From Prorocentrum cordatum (taxonomy: Eukaryota; Sar; Dinophyceae; Prorocentrales; Prorocentraceae): a stretch of 64,000 nucleotides of DNA. Positions within the stretch are counted from its first letter, which is position 1. Each line of letters begins with the position of its first letter. This document shows, in pieces, positions 11,336 through 23,454 of the stretch. Below the pieces are notes generated by a model. The model saw only the letters and a list, made by a program, of their open reading frames with translations. It was not told the DNA's origin and ran no database searches. Location: contig CAUYUJ010017992.1 in the NCBI GenBank assembly GCA_963575745.1, positions 36,001-100,000 of the forward strand, written 5' to 3'. Position numbers and translations under genes: made by a program.

Positions 11336-12150
11336 CAATAATTTTGCTTCTGCAGTGAGAGAACAACTACAGTTATTTAAGACTGATCGCTCTTATCTGC
11401 TGAAGTGTCCGCCAACGTGTATTTCCCAAACCCTCGATACCCGCCCTCTTCGTCTTCGATCGTACCCCTTCTGGGGGCAAATATTTCTTCCCTGCAAGCC
11501 GGGCCCCGGCAAGCGGCGGGGAGGCCGCGGAACGTCGGCCTGGCCAGCGACACCGCTGATCGGCGGCAACCCGACCCCAAGACGGACGGACAGGGGACCG
11601 ACCACGACGACGACGACGAAGACGACGACGACGACAACGACGACGGCGACGGCGACGAGCGAAAGCGAGAGCGAAAGCGAGAGCGAAAGCGAGAGCGACA
11701 GCGGGGACACGAAGGGCAGGAAGGGGGCCACGAACAGCGACAGCGTGGCCACGAAGGGCATGCGTATGGGGCCACGAAGGGCGCGAACGAGCGGGGGCCA
11801 CGAAGGGCAGCTAATGCGGCGCCACAGAGGGCAACGACGGGGTCACTGAGGGCAGCGAGGGGGCCACAAAGGGCGACAGCGGGGCCACAAAGCGCATGCA
11901 TATGGGGCCACGAAGGGCGCGAAAAGGCGGGGGCCACGACGGGCATACGTAGATTGGGCCGCAGAGGGCAAGGACGGGGCCACTGAGGGCAGCAACGGGG
12001 CCACGAAGGTCCGCGAGGGGGCCACAAAGGGCGACAGCGGGGCCACGAAGCGCATGCATATGGGGCCACGAAGGGCGTGAACAAGCGGGGGCCACGAAAG
12101 GCATACATATACCTATACGACCACCCTTCGGGTGATAAGGAGGTCCGGGG
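11336..12150 (+). repeat. C element, copy C2 (tail missing)
   Basis: Long-head variant: the C head is followed by GCCGGGCCCCGGCAAGCGGC, a GACGAC tract (about 11600-11665), GAAAGCGAGAGC repeats, and GGGGCCACGAAGGGCATGCG units. It stops without a tail and runs into the CGATCGATCTCAC array. Confidence 0.85.
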
Positions 12151-12159
12151 GGGAGGAAC

Positions 12160-12420
12160 CAACGTCTCACTCGATCGGTCTCACGATCGATCTCACTATC
12201 GATCTCACTATGGGTCTCGCTCGATCGATCTCACTCGATCGATCTCACAATCGATCTCACTCGATCTATTTCATTCGATCGATCTCACAATCGATCTGAC
12301 TATCGATATCACGATCGATATCACTATCGATCTCACGATCGATCTCACAAACGATCTCACATTCGGTCTCACTGTCGATCTCACTATCGGAATCACAATC
12401 GATCTCACAATCAACGTCAT
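12160..12420. repeat. CGATCGATCTCACTAT tandem array
   Basis: Degenerate units of roughly 11-17 bp built on ATCGATCTCACTATCG. Many ATCGAT palindromes. Confidence 0.9.
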
Positions 12421-13241
12421 CATCATCCTCAACATCATCGCCATCAACGTCATCAACATCATCATCATCTGGACAGCATCATCATCACCTCATCACCATC
12501 ATCATCAACATCATCATCACCATCATCATCACCAGGACACCATCATCGTCACCTTCATCATCATCATCATCAACAACATCATTGGGACACCATCAGCATC
12601 ATCATCGGAACACCACCATCATCATCATCTCACTATCCTCATGATCAACATCATCATCATCGGGACACCATCATCATCATCAGCAACATCGTAATCATCA
12701 TCAACATCATCACCATCGGGGCACCATCATCGTCACCATCATCATCATCATCACCATCATCACCATCATCATCGGGACACCATCATCATCAACATCAGCA
12801 TCATCATCATTGGGCCACCACGACCAAATCATCATCACCTCATCGTCACCCTCATCATCAACATCATCATCGGGATACCATCATCGTCATTATCATCATC
12901 CACATCATCATCACCATCATCGGGTCACCATCATCATCATCATCACCATCATCATCAACAGCATCATCATCAACCTCATCATCATCATCGTCATCATCAT
13001 CATCGGGACACCATCATCATCATTTTCATCACCATCATCACTTCATCATATCATCATCAGCATCATCATGATCATCAACATCATCACCATCATTATCATC
13101 ACCATCATCATCATCATCGTCGGGACACCATCATCAGAAACATCATCATCAACAACAACATCATCAGCATAATCATCGGGACACCATCGTTTTCATCACC
13201 ACCATCACCATCATCATCAGCATCGACAACATCATCATCAT

Positions 13242-13284
<43 letters not shown>

Positions 13285-13345
13285 GGGACACCATCATCAT
13301 CACCACCATCACCACCATCACCATCGTCATCATCAACATCATCGA

Positions 13346-13392
<47 letters not shown>

Positions 13393-13398
13393 ATCATC
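12405..13398. repeat. (CAT)n block with GGGACACC interruptions
   Basis: About 1 kb of CAT/CAC triplets, broken at intervals by ATCGGGACACCATC. At its right end (13400-13440) the spacer itself becomes the repeat as GGGACACCGACG copies. Confidence 0.95.
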
Positions 13399-13575
13399 GG
13401 GACACCGACGGGACACCGACGGGACACCGGCGGGACACCGCGCGGCACCGGCCCCCGGAAAGGAAACATTTGGTCCGGCCGCGCCTCAGCCGGAGGCGGG
13501 ACACCGGCAGGACACCGCGCGGCACCGGCACCGGGAAAGGAAACATTTGGTCCGGCCGCGCCTCAGCCGGAGGAG
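13398..13575. repeat. GGGACACCGACG repeats and a ~78-bp duplication
   Basis: Several direct GGGACACCG(A/G)CG copies, then two copies (13438 and 13516) of a block holding CGCGCGGCACCGGC, GGAAACATTTGGTCCGGCCG and CGCCTCAGCCGGAGG. Confidence 0.85.
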
Positions 13576-13689
13576 ACTTTCTTCTCGCCCGCCCACGCAG
13601 CTTCGCCTCGCCCGCACGCACGGCACGCACGAACACGAAACCGAAACCGATTTCCCGGTAGGGGGGCTCTCCGTTCCACTTCGATCTCA

Positions 13690-13932
13690 CCCCCTTCCTC
13701 CGATGGGGCCACGAAGGGCTGCAACGGGGCCACGAAGGGCTGCAACGGGGCCACGAAAGGCAGCGAGGGGGCTACGAAGGAGTGCAACGGGACCACGAAG
13801 GGCAGCGAGGGGCTGCAACGGGGCCACGAAGGGCAGCGAGGGGGCCACAAAGGGCTGCAACAAGGCCACGAAGGGCAGCGAGGGGGCCACGAAGGGCTGC
13901 AACGGGGCCACGAAGGGCAGCGAGGGGGCCTC
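13690..13932 (+). repeat. Isolated C-type array
   Basis: GGGGCCACGAAGGGCTGCAA and GGGGCCACGAAGGGCAGCGA units as inside C1, but with no C head or tail attached. Confidence 0.85.
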
Positions 13933-14120
13933 TTCCTTCTCCTCCTCTTCTTCCACCTCGGTTTCCCCTTCCTCCTCCTCCTCCTCCTCCTCCTCCTCCT
14001 CCTCCTCCTCCTCCTCTTCCGCCTCCTCCTCTTCCTCCTCCTCCTCCTCCTCCATCTCCTCCTCCTCCTCCTCCTCCTCCTCCGCCTCCTCCTCCTCTTC
14101 CTCCTCCGCCTTCCCTCCTC
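13933..14120. repeat. (TCC)n tract
   Basis: Nearly pure pyrimidine TCC/CTC tract with a few interruptions. The antisense reading is poly-Glu/Arg. Confidence 0.93.
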
Positions 14121-14164
14121 CGCCGCCTCTGGACCCATCAAAATGGCGCGGTCTCATCTGAATC

Positions 14165-15630
14165 TGAATAAGACGTCACTCCGCTGGGCCCCCTCCCAGT
14201 AGCCCTCGAAAGTGGCCACAGCTTCGCAGATCGCAGCCACACAAGGATGGCGAAGGGTCTGGGTAAGACGTCAATCCGCTGCAACCCCAGCAGCCCTCGA
14301 CAATAGCGACAGTTCCGCATATCGCAGCCGCACAAAGATGGCGAGGTCCCCAGGTGGTCTGCGTAAGACGTCACCCCGCTGCACCCCCAGCAGCCTCCGA
14401 GAATGGCGACAGGTAAGCAGATCGCAGCCTCACAGGGATGGCGAGGTCTCCTGGTGTTCTCTGGGTGGCGTCACTCCGCTGGACCACCCAGCAGCCCTCG
14501 ACAGTGGCGACATATTCACAAAACGCAGCGCCATGGGGATGGCGAGGTCTCCAGGTGGTCAGGGTAAGGCGTCAATCCGCTGGACCCCCAGCAGCCCTCG
14601 AAAGTTGCGGCGGCTTCGCAGATCGCAGCCCCCAAGGATGGCGAGGTCTCCTGGTGGTAAGGGTAAGACGTCAATCCGCTGCACCCCCCAGCAGCCATGG
14701 AAAGTGGCGGCAGCTTCGCAGATCGCAGCCCCACAGGGATGGCGAGGTCTCCTGGTGGTCAGGGTAAGACGTCAATCCGCTGGACCCCCAGCAGCCCTCG
14801 AAAGTGGCGACCGTTTCGCAGATCGCGGGCACACAAGGATGGCGAGGTCTCCTGGTGGTCAGGGTAAGACGTCAATCCGCTGGACCCCCAACAGCCCTCG
14901 AAAGTGGCGACAGCTTCGCAGATCGCAGCCACACAGGGATGGCGAGGTCTCCTGGTGGTCTGGGTAAGACGTCACTCCGTTGAACCCCCCAGCAGCCCTC
15001 GAAAGTTGCGGCAGCTTCGCAGATCGCAGCCACACAGGGATGGCGAGGTCTCCTGGTGGTCTGGGTAAGACGTCACTCCGTTGAACCCCCCAGCAGCCCT
15101 CGAAAGTGGCAACAGCTTCGCAGATCGCAACCCCACAAGCATGGCGAGGTCTCAAAGTGGTCAGGGTAAGGCGTCACTCCGCTGCACCCCCCAGCAGCCC
15201 TCGAAAGTTGCGGCAGCTTCGCAGATCGCAGCCCCACAGGGATGGCGAGGTCTCCTGGTACCCCGCTGCACCCCCCAGCAGCCATGGAAAGTGGCGGCAG
15301 CTTCGCAGATCGCAGCCCTACAGGGATGGCGAAGCCTCCTGGTGGTAAGGGTAAGACTTCACTCCGTTGAACCCCCCAGCAGCCCTTGAAAGTGGCGGCA
15401 GCTTCGCAGATCGCAGCCCAACAAGGATGGCGAGATCTCCTGGTGGCCTGGGTAAGACGTCACTCCGCTGGACCACCCAGCAGCCCTCGAAAGTGGCGAC
15501 AGTTTCGCAGATTGCAGACCACAGGGATGGCGAGGTCTCCTGGTGGTCTGGGTAAGACGTCACTCCCTTGAACCCCCCAGCAACCCTCGGAAGTGGCGAC
15601 AGCTTCGCAGATCGCGGCCCCCCAGGGCTG
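14165..15630 (+). repeat. ~99-bp satellite with splice-like junction words
   Basis: About 14 tandem copies, period 95-101 bp. Each contains GGTAAGACGTCACTCCGCTG, then CCCCCCAGCAGCCCTCGAAA, GGCGACAGCTTCGCAGATCG and GGATGGCGAGGTCTCCTGGT. Length variation between copies shifts frame, so the ORF at 14212-14967 is a by-product. Confidence 0.92.
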
Positions 15631-16126
15631 GCCAGGTAGGATGCAAGCTAGCACGCAAGCAGGAGCGAGGTGAGAGGCAGGAGAGAAGAGGAGAGGAGGA
15701 GAGGGGGGGCGGGAAAAGGTGAAGACGCGCGGGCATTTCAAAACGAATACCCACTGCAAAAAGGTTGGGAACAACCGCCTCCAAGACGCCTCCGAGAAGC
15801 CCCCCGTGAGACCCCATCAGCCATCCGAGTGGCCTCAGACCCGCAACCCAAGCACGGCGGCGGGATGTGCCGAAGGCCATTCGATAATCATTCGTCGGGT
15901 ACGTTGACAAACGCCCTACGTGTGTGTACGCGGGTTCTCGCCCCATTCCCCATGCGTGCACGGCGAAGATTGAGAATGTCAGCCCAAGAGACCCCGAAAA
16001 AGCCTCCCATGAAGCCCCAAATGGGGCTCCAAAAACCCCCCCAAGGCGCACTAGAGGCCCTCAGGAGCAACACGCAACAACCGCCAATTCCTCAAGGGGT
16101 CGGCGGTGAGGCGCAAGCCCAAGAAT
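15631..16126. other. Transition to the higher-order satellite
   Basis: GAGAGG-rich purine sequence (about 15660-15720), then CCAAGA-type words with ordinary sequence between them. Probably a degraded partial unit of the array to its right. No gene seen. Confidence 0.4.
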
Positions 16127-19100
16127 CCACGTCCGGAAGTGACGTGCTGAGCGGCAGCGTTTCCCGCGGATGCTGTAATGCAGTGGATCCAATGTGTCCA
16201 ATGTTCGCATACTTCCCACATGCTGTATTGTGTTACATTATTATGTCTCCCCCCCTAACCCCCCCTGCAGTCGCTCCACACGAACGGACCAAGATGCCCC
16301 CCCCCTTCCGGGGGCATAGAAGCCGACAAAAACCTATGACAAATCAACAAATTCGACCTCTTGGGCCTCTTGGGGCTCCAAAAGGGCTTCAAGATGGCCC
16401 AAAATGACCCCAAAACGGCCCGAGACGGCCCCAAGACGGCCCAAGATATTCCCAACGGGGGCCCATGAGGCCCCCAAGACGGCCCCAAAAGCTCCAAGGA
16501 CGGCCCAAGAGGGCCCCAAGAGCGCCCACAACTGCGCCTCCAGCGGCCGAAATCATTGACTTTCCAATGGTCTTTGCACTATTTTAGCGTTCTCGTCTTT
16601 TCCGATTTGCACAAATCCATGACGACCCAAGCAGCTTCCAGAATCGCCCCAGAACGAACCAAGAATCCCCCAAGAGGGCTCCAAGACGGCCCAGGAGGGC
16701 CCCAAAACGGCCCAAAGAGGCCCCCAAGACGGTCCAAGAGGCCGCGAAAACGGCCCTAGAGGACCCCAAGAGGGCTCCAATGCGGCCGCGAGAGGCCCCC
16801 AGGACGGGCGAAACGGCGCAAGACGCCCCGAAGAGGCCCCAAGAGGCTCCCAAGAAGCATCCAAGAAGCCCCCCAGAAGCCTCCAAAAGGCCCCCAAAAA
16901 GCCCCCCAAAGGCCACACAGCGACTGGAGTGTAATGTCATTTCCCCCCCTCTGGGCGAACTGCGGCGCAGCGCCAGCCAGGTGGAAGTTGGTCACTGCGG
17001 CGCCCATGATTAGAGCCGGCGCTAGAAAGGAAGATGGGGAGGGTGTATGAAAAGGAAGGGGGAAAGGCCCCAAAGAAGCGCCCAGGAGGTCTCCAGGAGG
17101 CCCCCAAGAGGCTCCCAAGAGGCCCCGCGACGACGTGACTGTACGTGCTCCGGATGTGCACCCCGCGAGGCGAGAGGAATCCACGTCCGTAAGTGACGTG
17201 CTGACCGGCAGCGTTTTCCGCGGACGATGTAATGCAGTGGGTCCAATGTGTCCAATGTTTGCATAATTCCCACATGCTGTATTGTGTTACATTATTATGT
17301 ATCCCCCCCTGGGAGCTGCGCCACAGGAGCGGACCAAAGTGCCCCCCCCCCCTCCTGGGTTTCAAAAACCTACCAAAACCTCTGGAAATCAATGATTTCG
17401 ACCTCTTGGGCCTCTTGGGGGGCCAAGAGGGCGCCAAGACGGCTCAAGATGGGCTCTGTGCGGGCCAAGACGGCCCCGAGACGGTCCAAGATGGCCCCAA
17501 GAGGGCCCAAAAAGCCCCAATGACAGCCCCAGAGGGCCCCAAGAGCGCCCACAATTGCGCCTCCAGAAGCCAAAATCATTGATTTCCCTATGGCTTGGTA
17601 ATCTTTTAGCGTTCTCGCCTTGACGGCCCAAGCAACTTCCTAAAACGCTGCACAACAACCCAAGAAGGCCCCAAGAGGGCTCCAAGACGGCCCAACAGAA
17701 CTTCAAGACGGCCCAAAGAGGCCCCCAAGACTGTCCAAGAGGCCCCTTATGACGGCCCAAAAGGACCCCGAGACGGCCCCAAGGCGGCCGCGAGAGGCCC
17801 CCAAGACGGCCTCCGAAGGGGCGAAACGGTGCAAAAACGCCCCAATACGGCCAAAGACGCCCCCAAGAGGCCCCAAGAGGCCCCCAAGAGGCCCCAAGGG
17901 GCCCCAAAACGCCCCCAAGAGGCCTCCAAGAGGTCTTCAAGAAGCCTCACAAAGGTTTCAAAGAAGCCCCCCAAAGGCCACACAGCGAATGGAGTGTAAT
18001 GCCATTTTTCCAACCTGGGCGGACTGCGGCGCAGCGCCAGCCAGGTAGAAGTTGGTCGCAGCGGCGCCCATGATTAGAGCCGGCGCTAGAAGGAAATATG
18101 GGGAGGGCGTGTGAAAAGGAGGGAGGGGGTAGAGGCCCCAAAAAAGTCCCCAAGAGGCCCAAGGAAGCTCCCAGGAAGCCTCCAGGAGGCCCCCAAGAGG
18201 CTCCGCGACGACATGACTGTACATGCTCCGGACGTGCACCCCGCGAAGCGAGAGGAATCCACGTCTGGACTGCAGCGAAGCGTCTCGGCAGTCCGACAGG
18301 ACGGGTGTGTGACGCCAGGGCCCAGCCACGATACGTAGAGGAAGGGCACTTGCAAAACATTGCATTCTTATTTGTTGCAAAGCAACCCCTCTTAATCCCC
18401 CCCCAGGGCCGCCGCCGGGGTGACGACCCACTTCCACGTCTAATGCAAAAACTGTCCAAAACCTGAAGGACATCTATGATTTCGGCACCTTGGGCCTCCT
18501 GATGGGGGCAAGACGGTCTCAAGACGGATGTTTCGCGCTTGCGCCTTTTGCACCCTCGGGGGGCCATGGCGGCCCAAACTGCTTCCAAGGTGGCCCCAAA
18601 ACGGCCCACGACGCTCCCAAGAGGGCCTCTATACGGCCCACGAAGGCCCCAAGATTGCCGCAAAAGGCCCCCAAGACGGCCCCAAAGGCCCCCCGAGAGC
18701 CCCCCAAGACGGCCTCCGCAGAGGCCAGACGGCGCAAGAGCACCCCGAGATAGCCCAAAAGGCGCTCAAGAAGCCCCAAGAGGCCCCAAAGAAGCCCCAA
18801 ACAGGGCCTCAGAGGCGCCCAAGACACCCCAATAGGCCCGACAAAGACTTTACTGCGCGTGCTCTGGCCGCGGAGCAGAACGACCCCGAGAGACCTCCAC
18901 GGCGGCTCCGAAAGGCCCCCAAGACGACCGCCGCTAAGACGGCCCAACTCAAGAGGACCCCAAGAAAACAACGGAACGGCAGCGAGGGGCCCCCAGGATG
19001 GCCTCCGAATGGGCCAAACGCAGCACGAGCGCCCCAAGACGGCCCAATACGCCCCCAAGAGGCTCCAAGAAGCCCTCACCCAAGACACCTCCAAGAGGCC

Positions 19101-19178
19101 ACAAAGAAGCTCCCAAGAGGCCCCGCAACGACTGGACTGTACGTGGTCCGGACGTGCACCCCGCGAAGCGAGAGGAAT
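16127..19178. repeat. ~1.05-kb higher-order tandem repeat, three units
   Basis: Units start at about 16127, 17181 and 18259 with GAGAGGAATCCACGTC. Shared landmarks: GTAATGCAGTGG and CACATGCTGTATTGTGTTAC (units 1 and 2); GACCTCTTGGGCCTCTTGGG; blocks of CCAAGANGGCC minisatellite; CATTGA(C/T)TTTCC with TTTTAGCGTTCTCG; ACACAGCGA(A/C)TGGAGTGTAA with GCGGCGCCCATGATTAGAGC; and the closing GTGCACCCCGCGA. Unit 3 has a different 5' segment and is shorter (about 920 bp). The repeat is thus a minisatellite nested inside a kilobase satellite. Confidence 0.85.
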
Positions 19179-19510
19179 CACGCTTTCGTCTGCGATTGCC
19201 TTACAGGTTTACTCGAAGGCCACGCCCTCGCCATTCCGGAATCGCGCTCTCGCCTGGGAGTTCCTCATTATTTACTTAGGAATGACGCTCTCGCCCGAGA
19301 ACTTCCCTGGCGAACTATGCAAACGCACGCGTTCGCGAAACAATGTTGTTTTTCAATGGAAGTGCCCCTCCCGGGGCGCGCTGTGTTTTCCTGCTCAAAC
19401 TGTGCCCCTGGCCCCCGGCTCAATATACGCGTTGAATGGCACTCGAGCAGATAAGAGCGAACAACCATACATTGATTGTTGTTGTCGTGGTTTTTGTTGT
19501 TGAGCTCTCA
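19179..19510 (-). repeat. C element fragment, copy C7
   Basis: Minus orientation. Tail-type ATCGCGCTCTCGCCTGGGAG words, CTCAAACTGTGCCCCTGGCC, then directly the end of a head (CACTCGAGCAGATAAGAGCG with TTGATTGTTGTTG). The central array is absent. Confidence 0.7.
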
Positions 19511-19689
19511 CTACTGAAAAATATTATCCCGGCAAAGCAACCTAACAGCGATGTGTAGAAGCATATCTGAAAGCATCCCCCTTAAGATTCAGATGAAAAT
19601 CCAGTTGTCGAATTCTGCTGTTCTCGCAGTCGTAGTCGCATTCGCGATGACAGTCGCAGCGGCAACGGCAGTCGCAGTCACAGCCTCAG

Positions 19690-20458
19690 CCTCAGCCTGC
19701 CTCCTCCTCCTCCTCTTTCTCCTGCTCCTCCTCCTCCTCCTCCTCCTCCTCCTCTTCCCTCCTGCTCGTCCTCGTTCTCGTCCTCCTCGTCTTGCTCGTC
19801 CTCCTCCTCCTGGTGCTCTCTCCTCCTCCTCCTCCTCCTCCTCCTCCTCCTCCTCCTCCTCCTGGTGGTCCTCGTTCTCCTCCTCCTGGTGCTCTCCCCC
19901 CCCTCCTCCTCCTCGTCCTCCTCCTCCTCCTCCTCGTCCTCCTCCTCCTCTTCCTCCTCCTCCTCCTCCTCCTCCTCCTCCTCCTCCTGGTAGTCCTCCC
20001 CCTCCCCTCCTCCTCCTCCTCCTCCTCCTCTCTTCCTGGTCGTCCTCGTTCTCGTCCTCCTCGTCTTGCTCGTCCTCCTCCTCCTGGTGTTCTCTCCTCC
20101 TCCTCCTCCTCCTCCTCCTCCTCCTCCTCCTCCTGGTGGTCCTCGTTCTCCTCCTCCTGGTACTCTCCCCCCCCCTCCTCCTCCTCCTCCTCGTCCTCGT
20201 CCTCCTCCTCCTCCTCCTCCTCTTCCTCCTCCTCCTCCTCCTCCTCCTCCTCCTCCTGGTACTCCTCCCCCTCCCCTCCTCCTCCTCCTCCTCTTCCTGG
20301 TCGTCCTCCTCCTCCTGGTCGTCCTCCTCCTCCTGCTCGTCCTCCTCCTCCTCCTGCTCGTCCTTCTTCTCCTGCTCCTCCTGCTCCTCGTCCTGCTCCT
20401 GCTCGTCCTCGTCCTCCTGGTCTTGCTCGTCCTCCTCCTCGTCGTGCTCTTGCCCCTG
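19690..20458. repeat. (TCC)n array inside AB1
   Basis: About 770 bp of TCC/CTC with recurring CTCGTCCTC and CCTGGT interruptions at long-range period, itself partly duplicated (19755-19900 against 20045-20160). Long ORFs on both strands (poly-Arg/Glu, poly-Leu/Pro) are artefacts. Confidence 0.95.
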
Positions 20459-20462
20459 CTGA

Positions 20463-20960
20463 AAATGTGGCCCAGGAATGGGAGTTCTGGGAAGTCGAAG
20501 AGCACGAAGTTGCCTACAGTTGGCTACGGGCATTCAAAATGTGGCCCGGGAATGGAGTTCTGGGAACTCGAAGAGCACGAAGTGGCCTACAGTTGGCTCC
20601 GGGCATTCAAAATGTGGCCCGGGAATGGAGTTCTGGGAACTCGAAGAGCACGAAGTGGCCTACAGTTGGCTCCGGGCATTCAAAATGTGGCCCGGGAATG
20701 GAGTTCTGGGAACTCGAAGAGCACGAAGTGTGTGACTGTTGCATCCGGCCCTCCAGAATGTGGCCCGGGAATGGCGTTCTGGGAACTCGAAGAGCACGAA
20801 GTGTGTGACTGTTGCATCCGGTTATTCTAAATGTGGCCCGGGAATGGCGTTCTGGGATCTCGAAGAGCACGAAGTGTGTGACTGTTGCATCCGGGTATTC
20901 AGAATGTGGCCTGGGAATGGAGTTCTGGGAAGTCGAAGAGCACGAAGTGTGTGACTGTTG
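20463..20960 (+). repeat. 73-bp B-arm array, AB1
   Basis: Seven copies of AATGTGGCCCGGGAATGGAG, TTCTGGGAACTCGAAGAGCA and CGAAGTGGCCTACAGTTGGC. Successive copies of GTGGCCCGGG start at 20541, 20614, 20687 and 20760, exactly 73 bp apart. 73 is not a multiple of three, so every frame cycles through the same three peptides. Confidence 0.95.
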
Positions 20961-21082
20961 GTGAAAAACGAGCCCGGCACCCTGCCGCCCGGCAACTCCC
21001 CAACACCTGCCCGGACCCCCCTGTGGAGTGATCTGTGAGCTCTTTTGAGTCAACTAGAAACCTATCAGTCTTCGCTGTTAGG

Positions 21083-22785
21083 TAACAAATTGCTGATCCC
21101 CCCCTCTGGTGACCATCGTGTCTTTTCAATTGAAATGTTTCCTCCGGGGCTTGCACCTGTCCTGTCTTCAGCTTTCAAAAAAATCACGGGGCTCAAACAG
21201 GATTGTTGGCCCCCAGAAAACAACAACAACAACAACGGCTACCGCCTGAAACTTCCTCGCAATTTAGCCAGGACCCTCGCTCCCGCCTCGCTTTTTACTC
21301 AGGAGTCGCGCTCTGTTGTTGGGACTTCCTTACACTTTATGAAAGGATCGCCCTCTCGGCGTTCGAGTCGCGCTCTCGCTGGAAACCTGCTTGCACTTTA
21401 CCAAAAAATCGCGCTCTTGCGCTGGAAATCCCCGCAATTTACTCAAGCGCCACGCTACTGACACTCAGGCACCCAGGAGTCGCGTTCACGCTAAGCACTC
21501 CCTCGAAGCTTACTTAGGAATCGGGATATCGCTGCCCTTCGTGGTCCCGTTGCAGCCCTTCGTGGCCCCCCCGCTGCCCTTCGCGGCCCCCTCGCTGCCC
21601 TTCGTGGCCCCCTCGTTGCCTTTCGTGGCCCCATTGCAGCCCTTCGTTGTCCCCTCGCTGCCCTTCGTGGCCCCGTTGCAGCCTTTCGCGGCCCCCTCGC
21701 TGCCCTTCGTGGTCCCGTTGCGCCCCTTAGTGGCCCCCTCGCTGCCCTTCGCAGCCCCGTTGCAGCCCTTCGTGGCCCTCTCGAGCCCTTCGCGGCCCCG
21801 TTGCAGCCCTTCATGGCCCCCTCGCTGCCCTTCGCGGCCCCGTTGCAACCCTTCGTGGCCCCCTCGCTGCCCTTCGGGCCTTCGCGGCCCCGTTGCAGCC
21901 CTTCGCGGCCCCGTCCTTGCCCTTCGCGGCCCCGTTGCAGCCCTTCGTGGCCCTCTCGCACCCTTCGCGGCCCCGTTGCAGCCCTTCATGGCCCCCTCGC
22001 TGCCCTTCGCGGCCCCGTTGCAGCCCTTCGTTGCCCCCTCGCTGCCCTTCGTGGCCCCGTTGCAGCCCTTCGCGGCCCCCTCGCTGCCTTTCGTGGTCCC
22101 GTTGCGCCCCTTAGTGGCCCCCTCGCTGCCCTTCGCAGCCCCGTTGCAGCCGTTCGTGGCCCTCTCGCACCCTTCGCGGCCCCGTTGCAGACCTTCATGG
22201 CCCCCTCGCTGCCCTTCGCGGCCCCGTTGCAACCCTTCGTGGCCCCCTCGCTGCCCTTCGGGCCTTCGCGGCCCCGTTGCAGCCCTTCGCGGCCCCCTCG
22301 TTGCCCTTCATGGCCCCGTATATGCATGCCCTCCGTGTCCCCCGTTTGTTCGCGCCCGTCGTGGCATCGTATGCATGCGTTTCGTGGCCCCGCCGTCGCC
22401 CTTCGTGGCCCCCTCGCTGCCATTCGCGGCCCCGTTGCTGCCCTCAGCGGCCCCGTCCTTGCCCTCTGCGACCCCATATGCGCATGCCCTTCGTGGCCCC
22501 CGCTCGATCGCGCCCGTCGTGGCCCCATGGGCATGCCCGTCGTGGCCCCGCTGTCCGCTTCGTGGCCCCCTCGCTGCCCTACGTGGCCCCGTTGCTACCC
22601 TGAGTGGCCCCGTCGTTGTCCTCTGTATCCCCGCATTAGCTGCCCTTCGTGGCCCCCGCTCGTTCGCGCCCTTCGTGGCCCCATACGCATGTCCTTCTTG
22701 GCCCCGCTGTCGCCCTTCGTGGCCCCCTTCCTGCCCTTCGTGGCCCCGCTGTCGCTGTCGTTTTCGCTCTCGCTCTCCGTTTCGC

Positions 22786-22817
<32 letters not shown>

Positions 22818-23075
22818 TTCGTCGTCGTCGTGGTCAGTTTCCTGTCCGTCCCTCTTGGGGTGGGGTTGCCGCCGATTAGCGCTGCCGCTGGCCAGGCCGA
22901 CGGTCCGCGGCCGCCCCGCCGCTTGCCGGGGCCCGGCCTGCACGGAAGAAAGATGTACCCCCTGAAAAGGGCACGATGGAAGACGAAAAAGGCGGGTATC
23001 GAGGGTTTGGGAAATACATGTTGACGGACACTCGAGCAGATAAGAGCAAACAGTCTTAACATGATTGTTGTTGGT
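21083..23075 (-). repeat. C element, copy C4
   Basis: Reverse-oriented full copy: tail with (CAA)n and GAAACTTCCTCGCAATTTAG words (about 21090-21530), long array of CTGCCCTTCGTGGCCCCGTTG (21530-22330), ATGC-type units (22310-22760), GTCGTC tract, then the head with CGGGTATCGAGGGTTTGGGA (about 22996) and CACTCGAGCAGATAAGAGC. It abuts the B end of AB1. The 524- and 407-codon ORFs it contains are array by-products. Confidence 0.88.
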
Positions 23076-23454
23076 GTTGCTGGTGTTGTTGTTGATGCTG
23101 ATGTTGTTGTAATTGTTGTTATCGATGTTGTTGCTGGTGGTGTTGTTGCTGTTTGGGGGGCGGTTCGGGCAATACCCAGTACCCCGAAACGCTTGGGCGT
23201 GAGCCTCACCTGTCAAAGGAAATGCAAGCGGCGCCGACGCGAGAGCGCCAGGGCGGATACAGGGGGTCCGACAATAATAATAATAATGTTGAAAAAATGA
23301 TTATCCCGGCAAAGCAACCTAACAGCCACGTGTAGGAGCATATCTGGAAGCATTCCCCTTAAGATTCGGATGAGAATCCAGTTGTAGAATTCTGCTGTTC
23401 TCGCAGTCGTTGTCGCATTCGCGAGGACAGTCGCAGTGGCAACGGCAGTCGCAG

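Larger units (their letters stand above)
19515..21095 (+). mobile_element. AB composite element, copy AB1 (TCC interior)
   Basis: The A end carries TTATCCCGGCAAAGCAACC then CCTAACAGCGA (19541-19551), then AGCATATCTGAAAGCATC and the GTCGCAGTCACAGCCTCAGC run. The interior is a TCC array. The B arm carries seven ~73-bp repeats (20463-20960), then AAAAACGAGCCCGGC and the end CTATCAGTCTTCGCTGTTAG, whose last bases (21072-21082) are the inverse of the A-end 11-mer. No transposase is encoded. 'Mobile element' is inferred from conserved ends around different interiors in five copies. Confidence 0.6.

Noticed and set aside
19589-20533. Long ORFs (up to 338 codons) on both strands of the TCC array
   Set aside because: They are poly-Pro/Leu/Ser or poly-Arg/Glu readings of a triplet repeat without stops; all frames are open, so openness carries no information.
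21391-23024. 524- and 407-codon plus-strand ORFs and matching minus-strand ORFs
   Set aside because: They read the 21/42-bp C-element array ([12 protein letters not shown] and [12 protein letters not shown] types). The unit is a multiple of three with no stop, and similar ORFs appear in every C copy.
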